DNA of 64,000 bases. It comes from an uncultured Collinsella sp. GTDB lineage: Bacteria; Actinomycetota; Coriobacteriia; Coriobacteriales; Coriobacteriaceae. The stretch is taken from contig CABRHW010000008.1 in NCBI GenBank assembly GCA_902470765.1, forward strand, positions 1-64,000, written 5' to 3'. This document shows, piece by piece, positions 24,443-33,463 of the stretch; positions within the stretch are counted from its first letter, which is position 1; every line of letters begins with the position of its first letter. The notes beneath the pieces were generated by a model, which made no database searches, had not been told where the DNA came from, and worked only from the letters and a program-made list of their open reading frames with translations. The translations under genes were made by a program, and so were the position numbers.

Positions 24443-24817
24443 ATGAGTGAGCAGAACGCCAACCCGGTCGAGCTCTTTGGCATGCGCGTTGCCCATGTGG
24501 GCATTAACGCCGCCGACCCGGCAGACGCCCTGGAGATCGCGGAGCTGTTCTCGACGATGATGGGCCTGCCCGTCATCGAGACCCCGGTTTCGTACTTTAA
24601 CGATTCGCTGGTCGAGGTCATGAAACAGAACGGTCGTGGCACCAAGGGCCACATTGGCTTTGCCGTCAACGACATCGATGCGGCCGAGAAGTGGTTTGCC
24701 GAGCGCGGGCTCGAGGTCAACGAGGAGTCGCGCGTGCTGCTGCCCGACGGCGGCACCAAGCTCGTGTACTTTAAGCGCGAGTTCGCCGGCTTCGCCGTGC
24801 ATCTGTGCCGCGAGTAG
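24443..24817 (+). CDS. VOC-family protein
   Basis: This 124-residue protein has the vicinal-oxygen-chelate fold pattern (VAHVGINAADPADALEIAELFSTMMGLPV in front, GHIGFAVNDIDAAEKWFAERG in the second half). The second half resembles the C-terminal VOC extension found in some bifunctional KDPG aldolases (GTKGHIGFAV, FAVHL ending). A link to sugar-acid metabolism with the PTS gene 12 bp upstream is possible but not proven. Its ribosome site is weak, so translation may be coupled to the PTS gene. Confidence 0.65.
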   Translation: MSEQNANPVELFGMRVAHVGINAADPADALEIAELFSTMMGLPVIETPVSYFNDSLVEVMKQNGRGTKGHIGFAVNDIDAAEKWFAERGLEVNEESRVLLPDGGTKLVYFKREFAGFAVHLCRE

Positions 24818-24841
24818 CGCACAAGCTGCCATAGCTAGCAA

Positions 24842-24879
24842 AAAGGGATAGGGCCGCGTGGCCCTATCCCTTTATTTAT
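24842..24879. terminator. Strong terminator between convergent genes
   Basis: A perfect 14-bp stem AAAGGGATAGGGCC / GGCCCTATCCCTTT around GCGT has A and T tracts on both sides. It can end both the VOC unit and the leftward kinase unit. Confidence 0.9.
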
Positions 24880-24892
24880 GCCGAGGGGCTTC

Positions 24893-26188
24893 CTACCGCG
24901 GCAGGCGAATCGTAAAGCGGCTGCCGACGCCCTCGACCGAGGTCACACCGATGACGCCGCCGTGGCTGTCGACGATCCACTTGGCGATAGCGAGCCCCAG
25001 GCCCGAACCCTGTGCACCGACATCGCGCGCGTTGTCGGCACGGTAGAACCGCTCGAACGCGTGAGCTGCGGATTCCTGGTTCATGCCGATGCCCTCGTCC
25101 TCAACGCTTATGTCGATCGTGCCCGTGCCCGCATCGGGTGTTATGCCAAATGTGACGGTCGTTCCCGCGTCCGAATACTTGGCGGCGTTTTGCACGATCA
25201 CGCGCAGAGCCTGCTTCACGAGCGCGACATCGACGGACGCGTCGCAGCGCGGGTCGCCGGCAAGCGCAGCGTCAAAGGCTAGCCGATACGTGTGCTCGGT
25301 ATCGATCATCTGCGATTCCTCGCAAACCTCGCCGACCAGTGCAGCCAGGTTGGTATTCACGCGCCGCGGCACGGTGCGGCCGGCATCTCCGCGTGCCAAA
25401 AACAGCAGTTGTTCCACGAGCTCCTGCATGTGCTCGCTTTCGGCCTTGAGCGAGGCGATGGACTCTGCCAGCACGGCCGGGTCGTCCTTACCCCAACGAT
25501 CGAGCATGTTCACGTAGCCCTGAATCACCGCGATGGGCGTGCGCAGCTCGTGGCTCGCGTCGTTGACAAAGCGCATCTGCTGCAGCTTGGCCTCTTGCAT
25601 CTGACGCAGCAGACGGTTGAGTGCGACCTCGATGCTCGCCAGGTCGGCGTCGCCAGTGGTGACGCTCGGCGAATCGACACTTGCTCGCTCGATGGCCTGC
25701 TCCAGCGTTTCCATCTTGCCGCCGGAGAGCTGCATGCGGCCGAGCTCGTCCGCGCGCAGGGCCAAGTCGTTGAGCGGTGCCATGGTGCGACGCACGTGCC
25801 TCGCGCCGCCGAGCATGTTGAGCACGCTGATGACTTGCCAGCCTACAACGACAAGGTAGAGAGGCCATAGCGTGACGAGGTCCTGCGCGAGGGGGAAGGT
25901 CTTGGTGGTGCGCGCAAGCTCGACGGTATAGGTGAGCGTGGCCAGGTCCCAGCCGCGCGCGGGCGTCAGCGATATGCCGTGAACGGCGGCGCTGGGGATC
26001 CATCCCGCGGTAAACGCGCCGTCGGGCAGCGTCTGGTTGTATCCATAGACGAGGATCGCCGCTGCAATCACCACCAGCAGCAGATCGAGCCAGACGTAGC
26101 TCATCAGGCGGCGCCACATATAGCTCCAGTTGATGGCACGGGCGATGGATGTGACGCGCTTGGTCTCGGCGTTACGCGCGGCAGACAT
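24893..26188 (-). CDS. Sensor histidine kinase
   Basis: This 431-residue kinase has two membrane helices (about 33-50 and 108-127) around a sensor loop of about 55 residues, then a HAMP-like linker. HisKA carries the phospho-acceptor His213 in ASHELRTPIAVIQGY. HATPase_c has the N box NAAKYSD, the G1 box VEDEGIGM and the G2 box GSGLGLAIAKWIVDSHGG. ATG 26188 overlaps the end of the regulator gene by 17 bases, so the pair is translationally coupled. The sensed signal is unknown. Confidence 0.88.
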   Translation of the reverse strand: MSAARNAETKRVTSIARAINWSYMWRRLMSYVWLDLLLVVIAAAILVYGYNQTLPDGAFTAGWIPSAAVHGISLTPARGWDLATLTYTVELARTTKTFPLAQDLVTLWPLYLVVVGWQVISVLNMLGGARHVRRTMAPLNDLALRADELGRMQLSGGKMETLEQAIERASVDSPSVTTGDADLASIEVALNRLLRQMQEAKLQQMRFVNDASHELRTPIAVIQGYVNMLDRWGKDDPAVLAESIASLKAESEHMQELVEQLLFLARGDAGRTVPRRVNTNLAALVGEVCEESQMIDTEHTYRLAFDAALAGDPRCDASVDVALVKQALRVIVQNAAKYSDAGTTVTFGITPDAGTGTIDISVEDEGIGMNQESAAHAFERFYRADNARDVGAQGSGLGLAIAKWIVDSHGGVIGVTSVEGVGSRFTIRLPR

Positions 26189-26957
26189 AGCCCACCCCGC
26201 GCACGGTCTGGATGATGCGAGCGCCGCCGGCGTCCTCGATTTTGGCGCGCAAGTGCGCGATGTGTACGTCGACGTTGTTGGTGTCGCCCACGTATTCGTA
26301 GCCCAGCGCCTCGTGCGCGATGCGCTCGCGTGTGAGTACGGTCTCGGCATGCGCCATAAGCAGGGCGAGGACATCGAACTCGCGGGCAGTCAGCACGATG
26401 GGCGAGCCGCCGACCGTGACTTCGCGGCGGTTGGGGTCGAGCGCAACCGAGCCCACGGTGAGTGTGGCGGGGGAGGGCGTGGCAGCAGCCTGGGCCGTGT
26501 CGGTTGCCGGGGACATTGTGACGATACCGGCGGCCGTGCCGCTCGCTACGCCAGTCCCGGCGCCGGCGCCGCCAACGCCCGAAGCCGCCCGCACGGCCTC
26601 CGCGCGCTTCAGCGCCACGCGGATCCGTGCGAACAGCTCCTCGATCGCAAACGGCTTGGTCAAGTAATCGTCGGCGCCGGCATCGAGCCCGGCAACCTTG
26701 TCCATCACGGCATCGCGCGCGGTGACCATAATCACCGGCACGTCCTTGTGCTTGCGGACACGCCGCAGGACCTCCATGCCGTTGAGCTGCGGCAGCAATA
26801 CATCGAGCAGGATCAGATCGTAGTCGTGCTCCAGTGCCAGGTCCACGGCGGTACGGCCGTCGGCGGCGTGCTCCACCTGGTAGCCCTCGTGCTCCAGTTC
26901 GAGCGTCACAAAGCGGGCGATTTTCTCCTCGTCCTCTACGATCAGGATCCGTGCCAT
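26172..26957 (-). CDS. OmpR-family response regulator
   Basis: This 261-residue regulator has a receiver domain with Asp52 in LILLDVLLPQ, the acidic pair in IVEDEEK and the lysine in LTKPFAIEEL. The C-terminal winged helix includes VLTAREFDVLALLMAH, NNVDVHIAHLRAKIE and TVRGVGYVCRA. The two domains are joined by an unusually long Ala/Gly/Thr-rich linker of about 45 residues. It works with the kinase encoded directly downstream. Confidence 0.9.
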   Translation of the reverse strand: MARILIVEDEEKIARFVTLELEHEGYQVEHAADGRTAVDLALEHDYDLILLDVLLPQLNGMEVLRRVRKHKDVPVIMVTARDAVMDKVAGLDAGADDYLTKPFAIEELFARIRVALKRAEAVRAASGVGGAGAGTGVASGTAAGIVTMSPATDTAQAAATPSPATLTVGSVALDPNRREVTVGGSPIVLTAREFDVLALLMAHAETVLTRERIAHEALGYEYVGDTNNVDVHIAHLRAKIEDAGGARIIQTVRGVGYVCRA

Positions 26958-26975
26958 GCGTGCCCCCGTCTGCGA

Positions 26976-27518
26976 TTACTTGTCGTCGTTCAGATTTTGC
27001 TTGATGCCGTCCGCGGCGTCGGCGGCGTGATCCATCAGGTTGTTGATGCTGCCGGGCACGTCGCCGTCGCTGTCGATGCGGTAGCGCATGCCAAAGAACA
27101 GGCCAAGCAGCATCAGCCAAATCGTGGCGCCCCAGGCAAACAGCGCGACGATGGGAATCAGGATGGGAATGTTGAGGATGATTGCATCGCGGCGCGTGGC
27201 GATAAACTTGGTGTCCAGGCTCAGGCGGAAGAGCTTTTTGAGGTACTCCCACACGCTGTCCATCTTCTTGGAGAAGTCGGTCTTCTCGCTCGACTTCTCG
27301 TAGGCGGCCTGCGCGGCGACCATCTCGGCCGAGGGCTCGTCGACCGGCGCGGACTCGGTGGCGGCGTGCGCCGACGTGGTCTGGGTTTTGCCCTGTGACT
27401 CGAGCCAAATGATGGCATCCAGGACGTTGCCGTCGGCGGCATCGAGTGCTGCCTTGGCATCGGTGTAGCTCACGTTGCACTTGGTGCGGATGGTTTCAAC
27501 TTTTTCGAGGTCGTCCAT
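26976..27518 (-). CDS. DUF4342-type protein with UBA-like domain and membrane helix
   Basis: This 180-residue protein begins with a UBA-like helical domain (VETIRTKCNVSYTDAKAALDAADGNVLDAIIWLE). A polar linker follows, then a hydrophobic segment near residues 113-140 (AIILNIPILIPIVALFAWGATIWLML is split by short polar turns). This is the DUF4342 architecture. It lies 18 bp upstream of the response regulator gene and reads the same way, so it probably belongs to that two-component unit, perhaps as an accessory sensor. Confidence 0.75.
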   Translation of the reverse strand: MDDLEKVETIRTKCNVSYTDAKAALDAADGNVLDAIIWLESQGKTQTTSAHAATESAPVDEPSAEMVAAQAAYEKSSEKTDFSKKMDSVWEYLKKLFRLSLDTKFIATRRDAIILNIPILIPIVALFAWGATIWLMLLGLFFGMRYRIDSDGDVPGSINNLMDHAADAADGIKQNLNDDK

Positions 27519-27876
27519 GACCTGTCCTTTCGTTCGATGGGCGCGACGCCGGGCGATCTGCCCGGGCGCGAGCGTTGCGTTCGGCGGCCTGCGTTGCGCG
27601 GCGCCGCCCCGCCCTTGGTCGAACTCTATAGTGCAGGTTATAGATTAAGCGATTCTTGAGCCAAGATTAATGTTGGATGAGTTTTTGGGTAGCGGTGGGA
27701 AAAGTATTAGACCTCGATAGCGGGGGATGTGGTGCCGGTGCAAAACGGCGTCAAAGGTTGGTCGAGCAGGCGGTTTCTCCATTGATGTCCGCACAGCATG
27801 TGACACTTACCCTGCCGCCCCGCTCTGTCGCGGCGGCATGTATCTGAACAACGACCCTCTAAGGAGTTCGATATTG
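27519..27876. other. Divergent intergenic region
   Basis: These 358 bp lie between the leftward DUF4342 operon and a rightward small gene. They include a GC-rich half near 27540-27620 with a small CGCCGGGC/GCCCGGGCG stem. An A+T-rich stretch near 27630-27690 (TCTATAGTG, GGTTATAGATTAAG) is the likely promoter zone. No gene is supported. Confidence 0.4.
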
Positions 27877-28116
27877 ATGAGTGACAACACCAAGCATCTC
27901 GCAAAGAAGTGCGTCAAGGACGCGTGGCCGTGCCTCGCGTTGCGCCTTGCCGGCACAGCGGTTGCGCTGCTGGCTGTTCTGGGGCCGTTCGACGTGCTCC
28001 GAAGTGCCGTCTCTCTGCACGTTTGCATGGCCCTTGCCGGCGCCATGATGACCGGCGGCGTGCTCGATCTGGTTTTTTGGGTGCTTGACCCGTTTGGATG
28101 GAAGAACGAAGGGTAA
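27877..28116 (+). CDS. Small two-helix membrane protein
   Basis: This 79-residue protein has two hydrophobic segments (LALRLAGTAVALLAVLGPF and CMALAGAMMTGGVLDLVFWVL) joined by a short polar loop, with a charged N-terminus. AAGGAG lies ten bases before the ATG. No family is recognised. It could be a small holin-like or accessory membrane protein, but nothing supports a specific task. Confidence 0.5.
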   Translation: MSDNTKHLAKKCVKDAWPCLALRLAGTAVALLAVLGPFDVLRSAVSLHVCMALAGAMMTGGVLDLVFWVLDPFGWKNEG

Positions 28117-28201
28117 GCCCTAAGGGATGGAAGGGCTGGAACGGTTGGCTTAGTGATCGTGCAGAATGTGGGCTAGCGACTTACAGGGAAGTGGTAATCC
28201 G

Positions 28202-28927
28202 ATGACGGTCTATGTAACAGGCGATATTCATGGCGGCGCTGACATGCAAAAGCTCCGCGATTGGGAGCTTGGGGATAGCCTGGCGAGCGACGACTATCTC
28301 ATCATCGCGGGCGACTTTGGCTTTCCCTGGGACTTTTCTACCGAGGAATGTGCCGATATTGCTTGGCTGGAGTCGCGCCCCTACACCGTGCTGTTTGTCG
28401 ACGGCAACCACGAGCGTTTCGATCACTGGGCGGAGCGTCCCATGGAGCTGTGGCGCGGTGGGCTGACGCAGCGCCTGTCGGATACCTCGCCCATACGGCG
28501 TCTGACGCGTGGCGAGGTTTTTGAACTCGACGGCTCAACGATCTTTACCATGGGCGGCGCCACGAGCGTGGACAAGGAATACCGCATTCCGTATTCCAGC
28601 TGGTGGCCGCAGGAGCTGCCGGACGAGCGCAACTTTGAGGAGGCGCGGGCAAAGCTCGACAGCGTGGACTGGAAGGTCGACTACGTGATCACCCACACCT
28701 GCTCCACGCGCATGCTTTCGCCCACGCTTTATCCGGCACCCAGCTGGAATTATCCCGATGTCGATCGACTCACCACGTTTTTCGACGAGCTGGAGGACCG
28801 CCTGGACTACAAGCACTGGTACTACGGGCACTTTCACCGTGACGCCAACCCGGCCGAGCGCTATACCGTGCTCTTCGACTGCATAGTTCGCTTGGGCGAC
28901 GAACTTCAGCCCTGGGATGTTGCGTAG
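28202..28927 (+). CDS. Calcineurin-like metallophosphoesterase
   Basis: This 241-residue protein has the metal motifs VTGDIHGG, IAGDFGFPWD, VDGNHERFD, THT and YYGHFH in the right order. It belongs to a group of phosphoesterases often found in gut Firmicutes and Actinobacteria with no known substrate. ATG 28202 starts TVYVTGDIHG. It ends 15 bp from the convergent gluQ, the only convergent pair here without a hairpin between. Confidence 0.8.
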   Translation: MTVYVTGDIHGGADMQKLRDWELGDSLASDDYLIIAGDFGFPWDFSTEECADIAWLESRPYTVLFVDGNHERFDHWAERPMELWRGGLTQRLSDTSPIRRLTRGEVFELDGSTIFTMGGATSVDKEYRIPYSSWWPQELPDERNFEEARAKLDSVDWKVDYVITHTCSTRMLSPTLYPAPSWNYPDVDRLTTFFDELEDRLDYKHWYYGHFHRDANPAERYTVLFDCIVRLGDELQPWDVA

Positions 28928-28942
28928 GGGCGGGGTGGCTGG

Positions 28943-29953
28943 CTACTCGACCGTTACAGTGATGTTTTCCCGATGCGTACGGATAACATCCCAGCTAAAA
29001 TGCTCGGCCAGCTGCTCGGCAGAGCGCGGCGTGGTGTCCGATGCGATGCCCGTTTGCCCGGCGAGCCAGCCCAGCAGCGCCTTGGGCGTGCCAAAGCGGG
29101 CGCGTAGTTCGCCCAGGTCCAGGTCGCGGTCGCGCTTGGAAAGGCGGCGCCCGTCCGGCGACATGAGCAGTGGAATGTGCGCGTAGTGCGGCGTGGGCAG
29201 TCCCAGCAGATGCTGCAGGTAGATTTGGCGGGGCGTGGAGCCCAGCAGATCGCATCCGCGCACGACCTCGGTGACGCCCATGGCAGCGTCGTCGACCACC
29301 ACGGCTAGCTGGTAGGCAAAAACGCCGTCGCTGCGGCGCACCAAAAAGTCACCGCATTCGGTGGCGAGTGCTTCGCATTGGGCTCCGTACGTGCGGTCCA
29401 CGAATTCGATCACGTCGCTGGCGAGGTCGTCGACGGTGGGCACGCGCAGGCGCGTGGCCGGAGCACGCAGGGCACTGCGGCGGGCGACCTCTTCGGCCGA
29501 AAGGCCTCGGCAGGCGCCGCGGTAGATGGGCGTGCCGTCGCTGGCGTGCGGCGCGCTCGCGGCGTGGAGTTCGGCACGCGTGCAAAAACAGGGATAGGTG
29601 AGGCCGGCGTCTTGCAGCTGGCGCAGGGCGTCCTCGTACAGATCCAGGCGATCGTGCTGGTAGTAGGGGCCTTCGTCCCACTCGAGCCCCAGCCAGGTCA
29701 GATCGTCAATCAGTTGAGCGGCAAGTTCCGGGCGCTTACAGCGATCGTCTAGGTCCTCGATGCGCAACACAATGCTGCCGCCTTGGCTGCGGGCCGAAAG
29801 CCACGCGCACAGGCAGCTGAACACGTTGCCCAGGTGCATGCGGCCCGAAGGCGACGGAGCAAAGCGACCCACGACGGGCGCGGGAACGGAGGCGGGCTGT
29901 GCCGTGGGCGCGTCCGCGGCGGGCGTTGCTATGTTGCGTGCGTTGATATCCAT
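28943..29953 (-). CDS. gluQ: Glutamyl-Q tRNA(Asp) synthetase
   Basis: This 336-residue protein is a truncated glutamyl-tRNA-synthetase catalytic domain without an anticodon-binding domain, typical of GluQ-RS (YadB). It carries the HIGH-type motif RFAPSPSGRMHLGNV, the zinc-type cysteines PCFCTRAEL with YRGACRG, and the KMSKS-type GRRLSKRDRDLDL. It attaches glutamate to queuosine in tRNA-Asp. An N-terminal extension of about 28 Ala/Pro-rich residues is unusual, and a later start is possible. Confidence 0.85.
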   Translation of the reverse strand: MDINARNIATPAADAPTAQPASVPAPVVGRFAPSPSGRMHLGNVFSCLCAWLSARSQGGSIVLRIEDLDDRCKRPELAAQLIDDLTWLGLEWDEGPYYQHDRLDLYEDALRQLQDAGLTYPCFCTRAELHAASAPHASDGTPIYRGACRGLSAEEVARRSALRAPATRLRVPTVDDLASDVIEFVDRTYGAQCEALATECGDFLVRRSDGVFAYQLAVVVDDAAMGVTEVVRGCDLLGSTPRQIYLQHLLGLPTPHYAHIPLLMSPDGRRLSKRDRDLDLGELRARFGTPKALLGWLAGQTGIASDTTPRSAEQLAEHFSWDVIRTHRENITVTVE

Positions 29954-30090
29954 GCGGACGAGTATAGCGCGGGGGCGCGATGGGGAGGCGTCACGGTGGT
30001 TCGCAAGTTGTCGAGGCCTCGCATTGCGTATGGCGGGCCGCGGACTCGGTGCTTTGATTCCTGTCCATCAACTCGGTACCTTTGACGACA

Positions 30091-30125
30091 GAACCCCCGG
30101 CAGCTCTTCGCAACTGCCGGGGGTT
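30091..30125. repeat. Perfect palindrome upstream of the DUF2207 gene
   Basis: GAACCCCCGGCAG and CTGCCGGGGGTTC frame a 9-base loop. It has no clear T tract on either side, so it is a stable hairpin rather than a classic terminator. Confidence 0.6.
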
Positions 30126-30305
30126 CCGCGGAAAAGGGGGACATGATCCTCAAGCGAACGGCAAAGGGGCAAACCGTTTTCGCTCAACTGCTTTATGCCC
30201 CTCGGCTGGCGGCTCAATCAGTGCATGCCGCGCCCACACAAAGCCGCTACACCTGTGACGGAGCTGTGAAGTGGTATCTATCGTTGGTGCAGGACATGCC
30301 AAGGA

Positions 30306-30350
30306 GTGTCCTAAACTGCCGGCAGATAAGGAACGTCCCTAAGTGCCAGG
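30306..30350. repeat. Hairpin repeat family C, partial copy
   Basis: The core TCCTAAACTGCCGGCAGATA (30309-30328), followed by AGGAACGTCCCTAA, matches the core at 62323-62346 in reverse orientation with one change. The right outer arm is kept and the left outer arm is lost. Confidence 0.6.
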
Positions 30351-30462
30351 CTCGGGTGGGACTTTTGTCCCATTTGACGCTCCGGTCGCCTAGATATTCG
30401 TCGTGTGCGCCCGTAAACGTGGGACAATGGCGCTGTTGGTATCACAGACAAAGGATGTGCCT

Positions 30463-32406
30463 ATGAACGCCCCCGTTGCCAAGACCTGTCGGCAGCGCCG
30501 CCTATTCGCGCGATTCGCTTCCGTCTGCGCACTCGTCGCGCTTGCGTTGTTGCTGCTGCCTGCCGCCGCACACGCCGACGGCTACTCCATGAGCCAAACC
30601 TACATCGGCGCCACGGTTGAGGCCGATGGGTCGTTGACCGTTGTCGAGGGGCGCCAGTTTGATTTCGACGACGACATCAACGGCGTGTTTTGGGAGATCA
30701 ATACGGGCACCAACCAGCAGGGCGGCACGGCCACCGTCGACGTGCTGAGTGTCGAGGAAGAGGGCACCGCGTTTAACAAAGTCGATAGCGCGAACAAGGG
30801 CGACTCTGGCGTCTACACGGTCGAGCAGACCGGTGACGGCGTAAGGATTAAGGTTTTCAGCCCCCACGAGAGCGGCGACAGCGCGATCTATTACGTGAGC
30901 TACACCATGACCGGTGCGGTCATGAACTGGGCCGATACCGCCGAGCTCTACTGGAAGTTCGTGGGTGACGGCTGGTCCGCGGATTCCGATGACGTCGAGA
31001 TGGAAGTGTACTTCGCAAATGCTGCTGCCGGGACGGCGGCCGTCAAGGGCGATAACTTCCGCGCATGGGGCCACGGCCCGCTGACGGGCGACGTGTCGCT
31101 CGATGCGGACGAACCCATGGTCACCTATACCATTCCCTGCGTGCATCAGGGCGAATTCGCCGAGGCGCGCATCGCCTTCCCCAGCGACTGGGTGCCATGG
31201 CTTTCCGCTTCGAGCGAGGAGCGCATGCCGACAATCCTGAGCGAGGAGAAGGCGTGGGCCGACGAGGCCAACGCCCGCCGCGCCCGCGCGCGCATGATTG
31301 CCAATGCACTTGCCGCGCTAAGTGTTGTCGCGGCGGTGGCCTTTACCGGCACAATCGTTGCGCTCAAGCTGCGCCGCCGCAAGCCCAAGCCGCTTTTCCA
31401 GGACGAATATTTCCGCGATGTGCCTTCGGCCGACCATCCCGCCGTACTTTCGGCCCTCATGAGCTGGAACGAGGTGCCCGATCAGGCATATATCGCAACG
31501 CTCATGAAGCTCACTGACGACCGTGTGATCAAGCTGGAGCGGGCGACAGTGACCAAGGCCAAGAAGGGCCTGTTGGGGCGTGAAAAAGAAGAGCAGACGT
31601 ATCGCGTGACGGTGAGTGATGCGGGCTGGAAGTCGGCCAAGGGCATTGACCGCATGGTGCTCAAGGTCTTCTTTGCCGGTGCTAAGCCCGGCGAGAACGG
31701 CGATCGCTCGCGCACGTTCGACGAGCTGCAGCACTACGTCAAGCAGCACGCTACGCCCGTGGGCGACAAGCTCGAGGACTATCAGAACACCGTTAAGGGC
31801 AAGCTGGCCGATAGCGAGTACGTTGCCTCTGACGGCATTGTCGCAATGGTGTTTTGCCTGGTTCTTGGTATTCTGATCGCCTGTGTTCCCGCGGGATCCA
31901 TCTTCTTTACCGACGGCGCACACGCGAACATTGTCGCCGCGGTTATCTCGGTGCCGATTGTGCTGGTGGGTATTGGCGTGGGCCTTACGTTCCGCCGCTT
32001 TACGCCGGAGGGCGCCGAGGTGGCGGCGCGCTGCAAGGCGCTTAAGCATTGGCTCGAGGACTTCACGCGCCTAAAGGAAGCCGTCCCCGGCGATCTGGTC
32101 CTGTGGAATAAACTTCTGGTGATGGGCGTGGCGCTGGGCGTTTCGAAGGAAGTCCTGCGTCAGCTTGCCGAGGCTGTTCCTCCCGAGGTGCGCGAGGCCG
32201 ACGGTTTCTACGACAATTACCCCTGCTACTGGTGGTACTACCATCATTACGGTATCGATTCGCCGCTCGATTCGTTTAACGACGTGTATCACGAGAGCAT
32301 CCGTGAGCTGGCTTCGAGTTCCGATAGCTCGAGCGGCGGCGGAGGCGGCGGCTTCTCGGGCGGCGGCGGAGGCGGCGTCGGCGGAGGCGGCGGCGGAACG
32401 TTCTAG
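30463..32406 (+). CDS. DUF2207-domain membrane protein with glycine-rich tail
   Basis: This 647-residue protein has a signal peptide (residues 1 to about 37, ending AAAHAD) and an extracellular DUF2207-type beta-rich domain. A membrane helix near 285-305 is followed by a cytoplasmic part and two further helices (about 467-485 and 500-520). The last residues are almost only Gly with Ser and Phe (FSGGGGGGVGG type), usual for this family. Members are of unknown function and sit in the envelope. ATG 30463 follows AAAGGA. The gene is alone in its unit and ends at a strong terminator. Confidence 0.8.
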   Translation: MNAPVAKTCRQRRLFARFASVCALVALALLLLPAAAHADGYSMSQTYIGATVEADGSLTVVEGRQFDFDDDINGVFWEINTGTNQQGGTATVDVLSVEEEGTAFNKVDSANKGDSGVYTVEQTGDGVRIKVFSPHESGDSAIYYVSYTMTGAVMNWADTAELYWKFVGDGWSADSDDVEMEVYFANAAAGTAAVKGDNFRAWGHGPLTGDVSLDADEPMVTYTIPCVHQGEFAEARIAFPSDWVPWLSASSEERMPTILSEEKAWADEANARRARARMIANALAALSVVAAVAFTGTIVALKLRRRKPKPLFQDEYFRDVPSADHPAVLSALMSWNEVPDQAYIATLMKLTDDRVIKLERATVTKAKKGLLGREKEEQTYRVTVSDAGWKSAKGIDRMVLKVFFAGAKPGENGDRSRTFDELQHYVKQHATPVGDKLEDYQNTVKGKLADSEYVASDGIVAMVFCLVLGILIACVPAGSIFFTDGAHANIVAAVISVPIVLVGIGVGLTFRRFTPEGAEVAARCKALKHWLEDFTRLKEAVPGDLVLWNKLLVMGVALGVSKEVLRQLAEAVPPEVREADGFYDNYPCYWWYYHHYGIDSPLDSFNDVYHESIRELASSSDSSSGGGGGGFSGGGGGGVGGGGGGTF

Positions 32407-32420
32407 CGAGTTCTGATTTT

Positions 32421-32467
32421 TGGGATGGATCTTCTCCGGCGACTGCCGACGGATCCATCCCATTTTT
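32421..32467 (+). terminator. Terminator after the DUF2207 gene
   Basis: TGGGATGGATC pairs with GATCCATCCCA and is followed by TTTTT. The palindrome can also act on the convergent acetyltransferase gene. Confidence 0.85.
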
Positions 32468-32487
32468 ATGCGCTACCTACGAAGACT

Positions 32488-32530
32488 GTCCCCAACGACT
32501 AGTCACTGGGGACGTTCCTGAATGACTAGG
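32488..32530. repeat. Short hairpin related to family C
   Basis: GTCCCCA (32488-32494) faces TGGGGAC (32507-32513), followed by GTTCCTGAATGACTAGG. The GGGACGTTCCT part is the arm of family C. It lies next to the terminator at a convergent junction. Confidence 0.45.
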
Positions 32531-32544
32531 TATGGCTGCCAGGT

Positions 32545-33186
32545 TTAGGCTGTTAGGTCGAGTTCGTAGAGGAAGCTTTCGCGCGGCATGTCGTGACGGC
32601 GCTCTTCGCGGTTGGCGCGGTGCGTGGCCGTGCGCTTAAAGCCGTGCAGCTCGTAGAACTTCCACGAGCAGTTGGAGTCGGTGTACAGGTGCGCCCTCGT
32701 CGCTCCAAGTGAGGACAGGTGCGAGACCGCGGCATCGAGCAGAACCGTGCCAACGCCCAGGCCATGGACATCGCGATCCACGGCAAGCAGCGTGACCTCG
32801 TTGTCGTGCGGCAACGGGCTGCTCTCGAGCAGGCGGTTGTTGGTTCGGATGGTTGCGCGCACAAACGAGAGATACTCGGCGCAGGCATCGGGCTCCAGCT
32901 CACGCATCTGCGATAGCAGCGCGCGTTCGGTATCCATCCAATGCTCGTTGATAGTGGCGCCGGAGCTCTGTCCCGCACGCGCGAGCGAAATGCCACGCGC
33001 CTGACCGTCGATTACGGCAACCTGTGAAAACGTCGACGACGAAAGGCAGTAGGCGAGGTCGCACGCGGCCTCAAGGCGGTTGTACTCATCGTTATCCGAA
33101 TTGTTATGCCAAAGCTGCTGCAGAATCAGCGCGATGGCGTCGAAGTCTTCGGTATCAAACGGTCGGTAGAGAACCCGCGAGACCAT
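32545..33186 (-). CDS. GNAT-family acetyltransferase
   Basis: This 213-residue protein has the GNAT core: the beta4 strand VTLLAVDRDVHGLGVGTVLLDAAVSHL with the acetyl-CoA motif (here HGLGVG in place of RGxGxG), then ARAHLYTDSNCSWKFYELHGFKR. The substrate is unknown. The N-terminal half is longer than in minimal GNATs and could form a substrate-binding lobe. A modest AAGAGG site precedes the ATG. Confidence 0.78.
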   Translation of the reverse strand: MVSRVLYRPFDTEDFDAIALILQQLWHNNSDNDEYNRLEAACDLAYCLSSSTFSQVAVIDGQARGISLARAGQSSGATINEHWMDTERALLSQMRELEPDACAEYLSFVRATIRTNNRLLESSPLPHDNEVTLLAVDRDVHGLGVGTVLLDAAVSHLSSLGATRAHLYTDSNCSWKFYELHGFKRTATHRANREERRHDMPRESFLYELDLTA

Positions 33187-33463
33187 GGTGCCTCTTTCTT
33201 TTGCGGATGCATATCGAGCACAGTTCTACCACGCCATTGGCATCGAATTATGGTGCCCCTGTGTTCCATGAACTCACCGTGCCCGGTGCCGTGCCCATCC
33301 CCTCCGCTCGCAAACTTTTTCTGCATATGCGCCCGTTGCGGGGTGCATCGATGCGCTCGATGCGCTACATTAAATCAGTATTTTCAATGCCGCTGCGCGA
33401 GCGCTGCAGATCGACGTATCACCGACTCACAGAGCACGGCGGCGTACCAGACAGGAGGACTGC

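Larger units (their letters stand above)
29954..30462. other. Long intergenic region with hairpins
   Basis: These 509 bp between divergent gluQ and the DUF2207 gene hold a perfect 13-bp palindrome (GAACCCCCGGCAG with its complement, 30091-30125) and a copy of hairpin family C (about 30306-30350). Open frames here are short and have neither ribosome sites nor recognisable products. Confidence 0.45.

Noticed and set aside
28202..28927. The second metallophosphoesterase as part of a cyclic-nucleotide signalling system
   Set aside because: The motifs show only the general calcineurin-like fold, and there is no cyclase or effector gene nearby.
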